Assembly (NCBI GenBank): GCA_002339165.1
Contig: DDJS01000158.1
Span: forward strand, 93,604 to 106,990
Direction: 5' to 3'
Source: Cellvibrionales bacterium UBA2618
Lineage (GTDB): Bacteria > Pseudomonadota > Gammaproteobacteria > Pseudomonadales > Porticoccaceae
DNA: 13,387 bases
This document shows positions 1 through 8,595 of this stretch, one piece after another. The number at the start of each line of letters is the position of its first letter. Within the stretch, counting starts at the first letter, position 1. The notes below the pieces were generated by a model. The model made no database searches and was not told where the DNA came from. It was given only the letters and a program-made list of their open reading frames with translations. Position numbers and translations under genes: made by a program.

Positions 1-310
1 CCCATTGATTTATGTTTATTTTCGATTTGCAAATTTGTTACAAATGACCGCTAAAACAGGCGGGGGAACAAAGAAAGTTACAAACGGCGGCGATAACAGC
101 AAAGCATAAGTAGCAGTTAAAAATAGCAGCGTTAAATCACCCTGATACTCGATAAATGAGGCTGATTTTGTTGTCGAACGTCAATCAACACAGAGTGGTA
201 TGAGAGTAAATACGTGACTACTACCCGCTTGAGGAAATTTACAGATACAGTCGGCTTGTCTTGATTGTCTAAATATAAATTAAAAATGTACTCACAGGGT
301 AAATTAAGTA
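1..310. other. Non-coding stretch upstream of the decayed receptor
   Basis: I find no open frame of useful length with a start codon and ribosome binding site here, and no RNA gene or repeat. The final part (about 270-310) is AT-rich and would have been the leader of the receptor relic that starts at 311. I could not fit a convincing -35/-10 pair to it. A TATAAA at about 278 has no recognisable -35 partner. Confidence 0.5.
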
Positions 311-1628
311 ATGTTAAGAAATAATAGTCTATATCAAGTGTGCAAGTGTTCTTTCGTAGCGGTAAATTTTATAGCGCTATTTTGTTTTTTTAGCGTCTCT
401 TATGCTTAGATTGCTGCAAAATCCGGACTTGAAGAAATAATTGTGCTGACCCAGCGCAGAGAGCAGCCGCTAATGGGTGTCCCAATAGCGGTTTCAGTGA
501 TACGCAGTGAAACAATTGAGACATTTAGCATCGAGCATAGCCATGATTTGTCGCTTGTTAATTCCGGACTGCTGTTTACCAATGTATCTGGAACGAGACA
601 GGTTAGTTTGAGCGGGGTGGGTACTGGATATTCAGGCACTGATCTTTCAAATACTATGACAGTTTATACAGGCCAAGCATACATCACGGCTCAGGCCGGC
701 GGCAGACAGTTTTTCTTTGATATGGGAATATGCACATTTTGAAGGGGCAGCAGGGGAGCTTGCATGGTCGCAACGCTGCCGGTGGTGCGATACTTTTTTC
801 TACGAGAAACCCAGATTTAGAATCGCTTTTCGGCTACACCCAAGCTGGCTTCGGCGAGCTGCCAACTGCTGCATTTGATCGAGAAAACAGCTCTTATAAA
901 AAGTATGCTGAGTTTAGGGGGCAGCGAGCGACAGGTTTAATCTGCCATTTTTGTGAGGGTTGTGGAGACTCAGCGGCGGCTGCATCCATCTTGGATCATG
1001 ATGCGACAAACCAGATGACCAATAAAGTAGCGCAACAGAATGCGCTGGATCATCATGGGACGCAAATGATTGCAGGAGATACACTTAACGCAAGGATATC
1101 TGCCGAAGTTGCTGCGTTGAATGTTGACTTTGAACCCACAGAAAGCCTTATGCTTGGTTTTTTTGGACTGTCTTTGGATCGCAAATATTCCGATTATAGT
1201 AGGTCAACCTTTGTACCTGCATACCTTGCTAAACCTAGCGCCCAAGGCTTTACCGCAGGGGTGGCAGAAGATTTATCCGGCTATCAAACGGCTAATTCAG
1301 TTGAATTAACGTTGAGTGGTGATATCTCCTACAGGTTCAATATTTGTGAAGCTATGAAAGGGGAGGCTTCGGGAATGGTCTTTCACTCCGATGAATATGA
1401 CATGATCGCAGCAGCACGTGGCCCCTCTCGCCTTGATAGGCAGGACGCTCTGACTATGATCAATTTGAATTTCACCGTCAATCATTCAAATGGCTGGGAG
1501 ACAGATTTTTATGTGACCAATGCATTGGATGAGGAATGGCATTTTGAATTGTAAACGCAAGCCGACGGGACTGTGGAGGCACTGGATTGCCTCGCATGGC
1601 AGGTGCCAGAGTAAGGTATGACTTCTAA
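311..1628 (+). pseudogene. Decayed TonB-dependent outer-membrane receptor
   Basis: The ATG at 311 opens a normal export signal ending in SVSYA, but the next codon (407-409) is TAG where CAG (Gln, usual at the cleavage site) would be expected. The same frame then continues as a typical receptor start, with a LEEIIV TonB box, a plug-domain motif GVGTGYSG, and so on, and stops at 742. The plug motif GRNAAGGAI continues in another frame from about 730 to 1554, so there is a frameshift near 725-742. The barrel is far too short: the relic holds about 410 codons, against 700-800 for the family, so most strands are lost. Near the end the third frame encodes RMAGARVRYDF followed by a stop at 1626-1628, a classic receptor C-terminus, which marks a second frameshift after about 1550. 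Together the lesions rule out a working product. What it once imported is unknown; its neighbour suggests it was paired with the FAD oxidase downstream. Confidence 0.85.
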
Positions 1629-3018
1629 TACCAGCGTGTTAAAAAAACTGATTGAACAGCTATCTTCTCGTTTTGACAGTTCAATAATTATCTTGGGCGA
1701 GGATGTTAGTAGTAAGTATCATGCGGACTGGAGTGGCGCAACCCCCTGTGCTCCACCAGTTTTATTGCGACCGAAGACAACGGCTCAACTGTCACAAATA
1801 ATGGCACTGTGCTTTGAACAGGATCAGCCTGTGGTTATTCAAGGGGGGTTGACCGGACTCGCTGGCGGTGCAACTCCGCTAAGCGGTGAAATCGCGATTT
1901 CCCTGGAGAGAATGCAGGGCATTGAAAGCATTGATCCCTTGGGTATGACGGTGACGGCTTTAGCAGGTACACCACTGCAGGTTATACAGGAAGCCGCTGA
2001 CGAACATGAACTTTCATTACCACTAGATTTGGGCGCTCGAGGAAGCTGTCAAATCGGTGGTAATGTCTCTACTAATGCTGGCGGTACCGAGGTCATTCGC
2101 TACGGTATGACTCGCGCTCTTGTGTTGGGCCTCGAGGTAGTTTTGGCCGATGGTACCGTAGTCACCGCAATGAATAAATTAATTAAAAATAACTCGGGGT
2201 ACGATCTTAAGCACCTTTTTATCGGCTCAGAGGGAACCCTTGGGATCGTAACGCGTGTGGTGCTGCAGCTACAGCCAAAAGCGCGAACTACCCACACAGC
2301 GCTCTGTGCAGTGAAGGACTATGATTCGGTTATTAAACTTTTGGTAGCGCTGAAGCGCAGTCTTGGCTCTGGACTGACAGGTTTTGAGCTTATGTGGCAA
2401 AGCTATTATGACAAAGTCCTGGAGGTCAGCTCCGGCCTATCGAGTCCCTTCGGCCACCAATTTCCATTTTATTTATTGCTCGAATATATCGATAATGATC
2501 AAGAATTGGGTGCGGATCGCTTTGAATCTGTGCTTTATCGGCAACTGGAATCTGAGCTTTTAGAGGATGCGATGATTGCAAAATCCTTGCAGGATGCTGA
2601 GATGTTTTGGCAAATACGCGATGGTATCGGAGAATTACTTCAGGTTTTGGGTCCGGTATCTAATCAGGATGTCAGCCTGCCAATTGCCGAGATTGGTGTG
2701 TTTGCTACAGAGCTAGAACAGCGTTTAAAAGCTAAGTATCCAGATATTGCCATTTTATTATTTGGTCATATTGGCGATAACAATATGCACGTATGCGCCT
2801 ACACCGGACGCGATGAAGATAAAACACGGATAAGTCATGACATTATGCATTTGATTGGCGACTACTCCGGTGCTATCACGGCAGAGCATGGCGTAGGAGT
2901 TTTGAAACGCGACTACCTCTCGCTCTCTAAAAGTCCAACTGAAATAGCGCTGATGAAAACGCTAAAGGAGGCGATTGATCCCAAGGCAATTCTTAACCGC
3001 GGCCGAGTGTTTAAATAA
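1618..3018 (+). CDS. FAD-binding oxidase of the GlcD / D-lactate dehydrogenase family
   Basis: This 466-residue protein would oxidise a D-2-hydroxy acid (D-lactate, glycolate or D-2-hydroxyglutarate type) to the 2-oxo acid using FAD, passing electrons to a quinone or cytochrome. The N-terminal half (about 45-225) is a PCMH-type FAD domain, with the glycine-rich GGLTGLAGGATP stretch, GARGSCQIGGNVSTNAGG and GSEGTLGIVT. The C-terminal half holds HIGDNNMH (384-391), whose histidines bind the metal or substrate in this family, and AEHGVG (422-427), then the usual DPKAILNRGR ending. Length and motifs are complete, so it should be active. There is no signal peptide. The ATG at 1618 lies inside the last codons of the decayed receptor (old stop 1626-1628), which suggests the pair was once translationally coupled. 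The only purine run nearby (AAGG, 1613-1616) is too close to the ATG to be a good ribosome site. Substrate is not determinable; no glcE or glcF homologue is adjacent. Confidence 0.9.
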   Translation: MTSNTSVLKKLIEQLSSRFDSSIIILGEDVSSKYHADWSGATPCAPPVLLRPKTTAQLSQIMALCFEQDQPVVIQGGLTGLAGGATPLSGEIAISLERMQGIESIDPLGMTVTALAGTPLQVIQEAADEHELSLPLDLGARGSCQIGGNVSTNAGGTEVIRYGMTRALVLGLEVVLADGTVVTAMNKLIKNNSGYDLKHLFIGSEGTLGIVTRVVLQLQPKARTTHTALCAVKDYDSVIKLLVALKRSLGSGLTGFELMWQSYYDKVLEVSSGLSSPFGHQFPFYLLLEYIDNDQELGADRFESVLYRQLESELLEDAMIAKSLQDAEMFWQIRDGIGELLQVLGPVSNQDVSLPIAEIGVFATELEQRLKAKYPDIAILLFGHIGDNNMHVCAYTGRDEDKTRISHDIMHLIGDYSGAITAEHGVGVLKRDYLSLSKSPTEIALMKTLKEAIDPKAILNRGRVFK

Positions 3019-3110
3019 TCGGTCTTTAATGGTTTTATCAACACTGAATAAAATAATAAAGGATAGAGAAATTGAAATGGGTAGATTAACCTCTGACTAA
3101 ATTTTGTAGC

Positions 3111-3138
3111 TTGACGCTATCTATATTGGAAATATTAT
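3111..3138 (+). promoter_or_regulatory. Candidate sigma70 promoter
   Basis: TTGACG (3111-3116) and TATTAT (3133-3138) each match the consensus at five of six bases and are 16 bp apart. Transcription would start near 3145, in a region with no recognisable gene, and would run into the terminator at 3457. AT-rich DNA produces such matches by chance, so this is a prediction only. Confidence 0.35.
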
Positions 3139-3144
3139 GTGATT

Positions 3145-3482
3145 TGTTAAGCGAATATAGAGAGGGAGAATATCATTTTGGAGAGCACATAATATTTAAT
3201 TTCATAGAGTGGAAATGACAATATTTTAATAATGTACGGATGTTTATTGACTAACCTAACCAACCGAGATTATCGCCCGATAGAAAAGCGTTCTCCTGGA
3301 AACCAGATTCAAGCGTTTGCACTAACACGTTAGGTTGAACACAGAGCACATCAAAAAGTATGTTTTTGCCTTCGTATGTATATTTATAAGTTTCGATGAT
3401 TCTTGCCACATCTTAGAAATCCTTAACATTTTTTAAATCAGTATCTTAGGGAATTTAAAAGCCCCTTCCGGGGCTTTTTTTT
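3145..3482 (+). ncRNA. Possible small RNA (about 340 nt)
   Basis: This segment is defined only by the upstream promoter-like pair (3111-3138) and the strong terminator at its end. No conserved RNA family was recognised and no convincing protein-coding frame fills it. The alternative is that the terminator simply serves the two convergent genes on either side and the promoter match is chance. Confidence 0.2.
3457..3482 (+). terminator. Rho-independent terminator
   Basis: A 9-bp perfect stem, AAAAGCCCC with GGGGCTTTT, closes a TTCC loop and is followed by a run of T on the plus strand (3475-3482). On the minus strand the stem is followed by TTTTAAATT, so it may also end transcripts from the receptor gene that stops at 3670, about 190 nt away. 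It is best read as a shared terminator between convergent units. Confidence 0.85.
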
Positions 3483-3669
3483 GGTGTCAGCGGTGATCAC
3501 TGTACTTAGCCTGTAGGGCATTGATTAATAGCAGTGGATGTGAATTTATAATACTACTATGTTACTTCTTGTGTTGCCGAAACGAACAATAGTGAAACCA
3601 TAGCCCAAGGTTCCAACTTTTAAGAAAATCACGTTTAACAACAGCAAACCCTTATCCATCTCTACTGAC

Positions 3670-5865
3670 CTAAAAATTATAGCTGGCCTCAACACCATAA
3701 AAACGGGGCATATTCGGCAAGCGCGCAATGCCTGTTGCACCAAAGAACGCTTCCGTCGCAACTCGTTCGTCCGTGGCATTTTTAACAAATAGCGTGACTT
3801 TATAGCCATCTTTTTCAACACCCGCACGCAGGTTGACCAAGTCAGACGCGCCCGATTCAATAACGTTATCTAACTCCCACGATAAAGGCCCCTTGCGGAT
3901 ATAGTCAGCTCTCATAATTACATCTAGCTCGTCGCTAACGGCAGCGACGTACTCAACACCAAGATTTGCGCTATATTTATGCACTCCGGGTACATTATTG
4001 CCCGTTATATCGCCATAATCAGTGGTGGCCGTAAACCCGTCAATTTCAGCATCGACGTATCCGTAACCAAGATTAAATCTTAGGCCTTCAGAAGGCTGGA
4101 TAAGAGCCTCTATTTCTAATCCTCGAGAAGTACTTGCGTCTATACCCAGGTTTTCAAGCGTAAAAGTAGCCAGGTTAAGTCGCGTGAATTGGGTGTTTTC
4201 GCTATCAATAGTAAATACAGCACCTGTTAAAATCATCGCCCCACCCCACAGCGTTGATTTAAAGCCAAGCTCAACATTTTCCGAAACTTCTTTGTCAAAT
4301 CCCCTCAATATGGTCGGGTCAAATTCATTAAATCCTCCGCTTCGGAAACCCTTAGACGCAGACAGATAAGTCATCGTATTGTCTGTTAGCTGATAAGAAA
4401 TTTGTAATTTTGGCTGCACTTCACTGAACGTTTTAGAAGCCTTAGTTAATCCTTTTTGACGTTCGTCAAACGATTCGCGCTTGTCCTCATCATATCGCAA
4501 GGCAAAGGCTACAGACCAATCGACATTGATTGCATAATCGAACTGACCAAATATAGCCCATGCATCACTCCTATTGTCGTCGACTATAGAGTAGGCGTAT
4601 TCAGTGTCGAAGTTGGTATCAAAGTTAGTTGCCGATGTTGCTAAATCATATTCATTTTTAACAATTTGAAAACTATCCCCACTTCTTTCGCTGGTGTCTA
4701 AAAAATCGGAAAACCAATTAAACTGAGAATTGGTTTTTCGGCTTTGGTAAAAAGCACCCACTTGCCACACTATAACGTCGCTATTACCGGTAAACCGAAA
4801 TTCTGCGGTCATTGATTCAGAGTCAAAATCAGTGCCCTGTGCACCAGAAAAGAACGCTACAAAGTCACTGGGCATATTAGTATAGTCGCCGTCGGAAAAT
4901 ACCGTCTCATCTACCTCGCTATAACCCAATATAAATGTTGCGTCACCTATGTCAGAAGCCAGATCTGCCTTAATAGATAGCTCCAGAATATCTCGATCTG
5001 AAGTACCCATAATATTGGCATTCGCATCGATACCATCTACATTTTTATCCGCATTAATATCAGCCCAATCGGCCACTGTATAGTTGCCAGCACCGTCTTC
5101 GCTACTAGCATACTTCGCTCTAAAATCGACGGTTAAGTCTTCGTTAATTTGAGCCTGCAACATACCTTGAAAAGTTGTTCTCTCGCTAAAATCAGTGGCT
5201 TTATTGAGAAACTCATTATCATCAAAGCCCCCGGCATCCGTGTAACTACCCCCAAGTTGATACTGCAATGTATCTGCTATGATAGCACCGGAAATAAAAC
5301 CGCTAACCTTAGTGGTATCGCCATTACCCAGTGTCGCTTTAATTTGTCCTTCTAACTCGTTGCTAGGACGACGGGTCACTATGTTGATTGCACCACCCAC
5401 AGCACCCTTACCGTATAAGGCGCCCTGAGGCCCCCGTAAAACTTCGATACGCTCAATGGCAAATAAATCTTGATTGATAAAATCGATACTGGATGCAGTA
5501 ACACCGTCGACAACGTAAGCAATTGGTGGATCACCTACCTGAGGAGTAATCATGCCGCGAACAGTGATTTTGGCGACGCCAGGTCGGTAGCCTTCATTCA
5601 ACGATAGATTAGGTGTTAAGTTTGCAAAATCTTCGAAGCCTGCTATTCCGGCGGATTCAATTTGAGCTCGCCCAAATGCAGTAATAGAATCAGGCACTTC
5701 CTGCAGATTTTCTGTGCGTTTGCGCGCAGTAACCACTACCTCTTCTAAAACAAACCCTTGCGCAAAGACATGGGCTGGGACGGCCATTACAAAAGCCGCC
5801 ATAATCCCGGAGCAGAGAGTGCGCCTGTTAAATTGCTCTCGCATTTTGTTATATTGGTTTCTCAT
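3670..5865 (-). CDS. TonB-dependent outer-membrane receptor
   Basis: This intact 731-residue receptor would take up a small molecule across the outer membrane using TonB energy. Residues 1-35 are a signal peptide ending AHVFA, followed by the TonB box LEEVVVTA (about 40-47). The plug domain (about 50-165) carries VPDSITAF, the VRGM segment, YVVDGV and IEVLRGPQGALYGKGAVGGAINIVTRR. The rest is the 22-strand barrel, ending YGVEASYNF with the terminal Phe used for membrane insertion. KGAVGG replaces the more usual RNAVGG. The start is supported by AAGGA about 8 nt upstream; an internal Met at residue 8 lacks this. The gene is last in a minus-strand operon, after DUF917, HyuA-like and NCS1 permease genes, so it probably imports the substrate of that pathway. 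The barrel type resembles receptors for carbohydrates, aromatics or other small organics rather than a clear siderophore receptor, but the ligand cannot be read from sequence. Confidence 0.92.
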   Translation of the reverse strand: MRNQYNKMREQFNRRTLCSGIMAAFVMAVPAHVFAQGFVLEEVVVTARKRTENLQEVPDSITAFGRAQIESAGIAGFEDFANLTPNLSLNEGYRPGVAKITVRGMITPQVGDPPIAYVVDGVTASSIDFINQDLFAIERIEVLRGPQGALYGKGAVGGAINIVTRRPSNELEGQIKATLGNGDTTKVSGFISGAIIADTLQYQLGGSYTDAGGFDDNEFLNKATDFSERTTFQGMLQAQINEDLTVDFRAKYASSEDGAGNYTVADWADINADKNVDGIDANANIMGTSDRDILELSIKADLASDIGDATFILGYSEVDETVFSDGDYTNMPSDFVAFFSGAQGTDFDSESMTAEFRFTGNSDVIVWQVGAFYQSRKTNSQFNWFSDFLDTSERSGDSFQIVKNEYDLATSATNFDTNFDTEYAYSIVDDNRSDAWAIFGQFDYAINVDWSVAFALRYDEDKRESFDERQKGLTKASKTFSEVQPKLQISYQLTDNTMTYLSASKGFRSGGFNEFDPTILRGFDKEVSENVELGFKSTLWGGAMILTGAVFTIDSENTQFTRLNLATFTLENLGIDASTSRGLEIEALIQPSEGLRFNLGYGYVDAEIDGFTATTDYGDITGNNVPGVHKYSANLGVEYVAAVSDELDVIMRADYIRKGPLSWELDNVIESGASDLVNLRAGVEKDGYKVTLFVKNATDERVATEAFFGATGIARLPNMPRFYGVEASYNF

Positions 5866-5888
5866 GATTTTGTTCCTTATTTATGCTT

Positions 5889-5933
5889 TTAAACATTAAT
5901 TTGTAAAAGTTGAGCTTGTATTGAAGCGGTCAT
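5889..5933 (-). other. 14-codon mini-ORF overlapping the end of the DUF917 gene
   Basis: ATG at 5933-5931 overlaps the DUF917 stop (TGA, 5932-5930) as ATGA, the same arrangement as the two junctions upstream in the operon. It reads MTASIQAQLLQINV and stops 23 nt before the receptor start. It could be a coupling leader, the stub of a lost gene, or chance. No homology can be judged at this length. Confidence 0.2.
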
Positions 5934-7039
5934 GTAGGACTGGCTGATGAAATTAATGACTCTATTGGTTGATAGTCGAAATCGAATCCGAAACAACGAG
6001 GTGCAACAAAATTCAAAGCTTTTTCCGTGCGATAGAACGCCGGGCAGCCTATGCCATAAACGGTTACCCGTTGACCGAATCGCAATCGCTCTGCATTGAT
6101 TGGTGTTGAAGTTTCGTAGTCAAGGACGGTGATAAGATCGGGCACTGATGCCACCGTCTCATCATTAATCTTCGCCAGTAGATATTCATTTTTTATATTG
6201 ATCTTTAAGGGCGGGCCGGACCCGTCAAAGCTCGCGATTGTCGCCTCGCCAATATCATAACCACCAATGATCTTGGTTGAGCTATCAACAACTTTTCCGG
6301 TATATAGATGATGAACACTACCGTAGATTGAATTGGCAAATAATGTTTTCAGGGGCTCAAATATTCTGTGAGCTTTACCGCGACCTTCACGCAAAATGCG
6401 TCCCAACTCGACAGAAAAAGTGATAGTGCGAGGAACGATTGAGGCCTTTAATTGCTTGCCGGTCATAGGATGTTCTGCAGACGTAATCATACCGCCAGAA
6501 CTTAATGCACACTGTCTGATCTCAAGTTCAAATTCTAAAATATTCTTGGTGTGGAATTCCGTAATACCACCCCTGTAGTCTGTAGTCACCGCAGGTGTTG
6601 GCAACACGCCGAATATGGGATAAGTCATCATTTGCGCTTCAGGTAGTGCACGGCCCATGCCGTCGCCGTCGACAACAGGTATACCCATGCCCGCAGCGGC
6701 TATGATGGGAATTAGTGAATTAGCGCCACCAACTTCAAAGGAGACAACGGCATCTATTTTTTTCCCAAAACGGTCTTCAAATGCTCTGAGAGTATCCACG
6801 GCATCGTTGATTGATGGCAATAATTCAAGGCTCACTGTGGGCGCACCGACTCCGCCAAGGGCGACTATAAAATCATCGTCATCTAAATCATCAGGATCTA
6901 TTAGATCCACCGGCCCGAACTTATCCAATGCCGCTCTGGTGATCAGTTCCGCAACATAGGGGTCACCACCGCCACCTGTGGCCAGGAAAACCGCGCCAAT
7001 TGATAAATCGGTAAGTGACTCGCTGCCAAGCTTCTTCAT
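5930..7039 (-). CDS. DUF917 (S-methyl-thiohydantoin desulfurase-like) family protein
   Basis: This 369-residue cytosolic protein belongs to the DUF917 family, recognised from the N-terminal ATGGGGDPYV motif (about 20-29), the VALGGVGAPTV segment, the ANSLIPIIAAAGMGIPVVDGDGMGRALPE core (about 105-135) and the ISFDGS-like ATIASFDGSGPPLKI segment in the C-terminal half. The two halves fit the two-domain structure described for the family (N-terminal catalytic-like, C-terminal beta-rich). Family members sit beside HyuA-type hydantoinases, as here, and have been associated with S-methyl-thiohydantoin desulfurisation. The reaction in this strain is inferred, not shown. The start codon overlaps the stop of the HyuA-like gene (ATGA, 7036-7039) and AGGGAG lies about 8 nt upstream, so translation is likely coupled and the two products probably act together or form a complex. 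Length is normal and no lesions are visible. Confidence 0.85.
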   Translation of the reverse strand: MKKLGSESLTDLSIGAVFLATGGGGDPYVAELITRAALDKFGPVDLIDPDDLDDDDFIVALGGVGAPTVSLELLPSINDAVDTLRAFEDRFGKKIDAVVSFEVGGANSLIPIIAAAGMGIPVVDGDGMGRALPEAQMMTYPIFGVLPTPAVTTDYRGGITEFHTKNILEFELEIRQCALSSGGMITSAEHPMTGKQLKASIVPRTITFSVELGRILREGRGKAHRIFEPLKTLFANSIYGSVHHLYTGKVVDSSTKIIGGYDIGEATIASFDGSGPPLKINIKNEYLLAKINDETVASVPDLITVLDYETSTPINAERLRFGQRVTVYGIGCPAFYRTEKALNFVAPRCFGFDFDYQPIESLISSASPT

Positions 7040-8595
7040 AGTAAGGCTCCCTTGGTCTGAGTCGGTATATCCCCAACCGCCTTAATTCGCAGCCTTGTTG
7101 TTCCCTCAGCCATATATGAAATGGTTGTTTCTTCAATGTCGGCGATGCGCACAGTCTTTGGATTTGCACCAGCATTTATGGCCGTGGATTTTGCTGCATC
7201 AGACATTTTCTTGATCGCATGTTCTCGCGGCATATCTTGGTAGCACACTAGGCTCTCTACTTCGCCTCCAATTTGAGCAATGGCGGCGCCTATAGCATTG
7301 GCAACCCCTGAGTGTTCGGGGCAATACATTTTGGACGCGACCTCAAGCTTGCCTGCCACCAAAATAGCGCCGCCGCCGACCAAAATAACGGGCATCGGAT
7401 CACTAGAAGGCATCATCTTTTCAATGCCATCATTGAGCATTGATGCAATAGTATTTAGGCCATTTTCGATGGTCTGCGGAGGCAACGTCACAAGGCATTG
7501 ATTAGCCCCGACCGTGGCTTTGCCTGCAGCTACCAATAAGTCAGTTGCGGTCAGCACAGAGCCGCCAAATGCCAGCCCCTGTGTGACTAGATTATGGCCC
7601 ACTGATTGAGGGCCGATACTCCTACCCTCATCAGTCACAAGACTACCCCCACCAAGACCGAGCGCAAGAATGTCGGGCATCCTAAAATTGGTTCTAACGC
7701 CGCCCACGTCGATGACAATATTAGACTCACGGGGGAAACCACCCTGAAGAATGCCAATGTCTGCAGTGGTTCCACCGAGATCTACGACAATTGCGTCATT
7801 GAGACCGGTAAGTTTGCAGGCACCACGCAGAGAGTTGGTTGGACCCGAGGCAAAGGTTAGCGCAGGAAACTGGCGAACAAACTCGGCATCCATTAATGTA
7901 CCGTCGTTCTGGCTGACAAAAAATCGACATTTAAGACCCCTTTGCCGCAAAGCATCAGCAAAGGCACTAACCACGCTGTTGGCTAGCTTCAATAATGAAG
8001 CATTTAATAAGGCTGCATTTTCGCGTTCTAACAAGCCCAATCTTCCCAAACTATGAGAACAGGTAATATTCACTCCTGGGATTTCACGGCGAAGCTGGGC
8101 AGCTACATCAAGTTCAGGCTGCGGTGTCATAGGCGAAAATGCCGCCGAGATGGCGACCGTATCCAAGTTCTTTGATTTGATATCGGCAATAACTTTGTTG
8201 ATCTCTGACCAATCTAATTCAGCAATCGGCCGCCCATCGTAGAGGGTGCCGCCGTGAACCATGTAACTATGGTCACCAAGACTGCGTGAGATATCTTCTG
8301 GCCAACCAATTTTTGGCGGGAGTCCCGCACCCGAAGGCAGACCAATACGAATCGCCGCCACCTCAGACAGTTTTTTGCGCTCGACCACTGCATTGGTAAA
8401 TTGCGTGGTACCTAACATAACCGCTTCTATTGAATCTTCCTGAACACCACTGCTGGATAAAATGTTCTCCAGCGCTTCGAGGATGCCCGATGTAACATCT
8501 ACCGATGTAAGAGCCTTAGTCGAAGAAATAATGTTGTCTCCATCGACAAGAACCGCATCGGTATGAGTCCCTCCGACATCAATACCTATTCTCAT
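7036..8595 (-). CDS. Hydantoinase/oxoprolinase (HyuA-like) family protein, short form
   Basis: This 519-residue protein is an ATP-binding hydantoinase/oxoprolinase A-type enzyme, expected to drive ring opening of a cyclic amide (hydantoin or 5-oxoproline-like) with ATP. It opens with the first phosphate motif GIDVGGTHTDAVLVD (about 4-18). The LGTTQFTNAVVER segment of HyuA N-terminal domains follows near 61-73. The second phosphate motif is VDLGGTTADIGIL (about 270), then LALGLGGGSLV and the adenosine-binding VILVGGGAIL (about 425). It is shorter than classical HyuA (about 680-720) and no HyuB is present; this short form is typical of DUF917-linked hydantoinases. The start overlaps the permease stop (ATGA, 8592-8595) with a GAGG site in the permease tail, and its own stop overlaps the DUF917 start. 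The sequence does not reveal the substrate. Confidence 0.88.
   Translation of the reverse strand: MRIGIDVGGTHTDAVLVDGDNIISSTKALTSVDVTSGILEALENILSSSGVQEDSIEAVMLGTTQFTNAVVERKKLSEVAAIRIGLPSGAGLPPKIGWPEDISRSLGDHSYMVHGGTLYDGRPIAELDWSEINKVIADIKSKNLDTVAISAAFSPMTPQPELDVAAQLRREIPGVNITCSHSLGRLGLLERENAALLNASLLKLANSVVSAFADALRQRGLKCRFFVSQNDGTLMDAEFVRQFPALTFASGPTNSLRGACKLTGLNDAIVVDLGGTTADIGILQGGFPRESNIVIDVGGVRTNFRMPDILALGLGGGSLVTDEGRSIGPQSVGHNLVTQGLAFGGSVLTATDLLVAAGKATVGANQCLVTLPPQTIENGLNTIASMLNDGIEKMMPSSDPMPVILVGGGAILVAGKLEVASKMYCPEHSGVANAIGAAIAQIGGEVESLVCYQDMPREHAIKKMSDAAKSTAINAGANPKTVRIADIEETTISYMAEGTTRLRIKAVGDIPTQTKGALL

Larger units (their letters stand above)
3019..3669. other. AT-rich intergenic region between convergent genes
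   Basis: No gene of family-recognisable sequence lies here. It contains a sigma70-like promoter at 3111-3138 and an intrinsic terminator at 3457-3482, annotated separately, which together could delimit a small RNA. A 33-codon frame at 3232-3333 has no ribosome binding site and I do not call it. From 3483 to 3669 I see nothing beyond the 3' trailer of the minus-strand receptor gene. Confidence 0.55.

Noticed and set aside
3232..3333. 33-codon plus-strand frame starting ATG TAC GGA in the gap after the FAD oxidase
   Set aside because: It has no ribosome binding site, no recognisable motif, and is short enough to arise by chance; it lies within the candidate small-RNA interval.
7606..8056. Plus-strand frames opposite the HyuA-like gene
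   Set aside because: They are shadows of a strongly supported minus-strand gene, with no start signals or recognisable domains.
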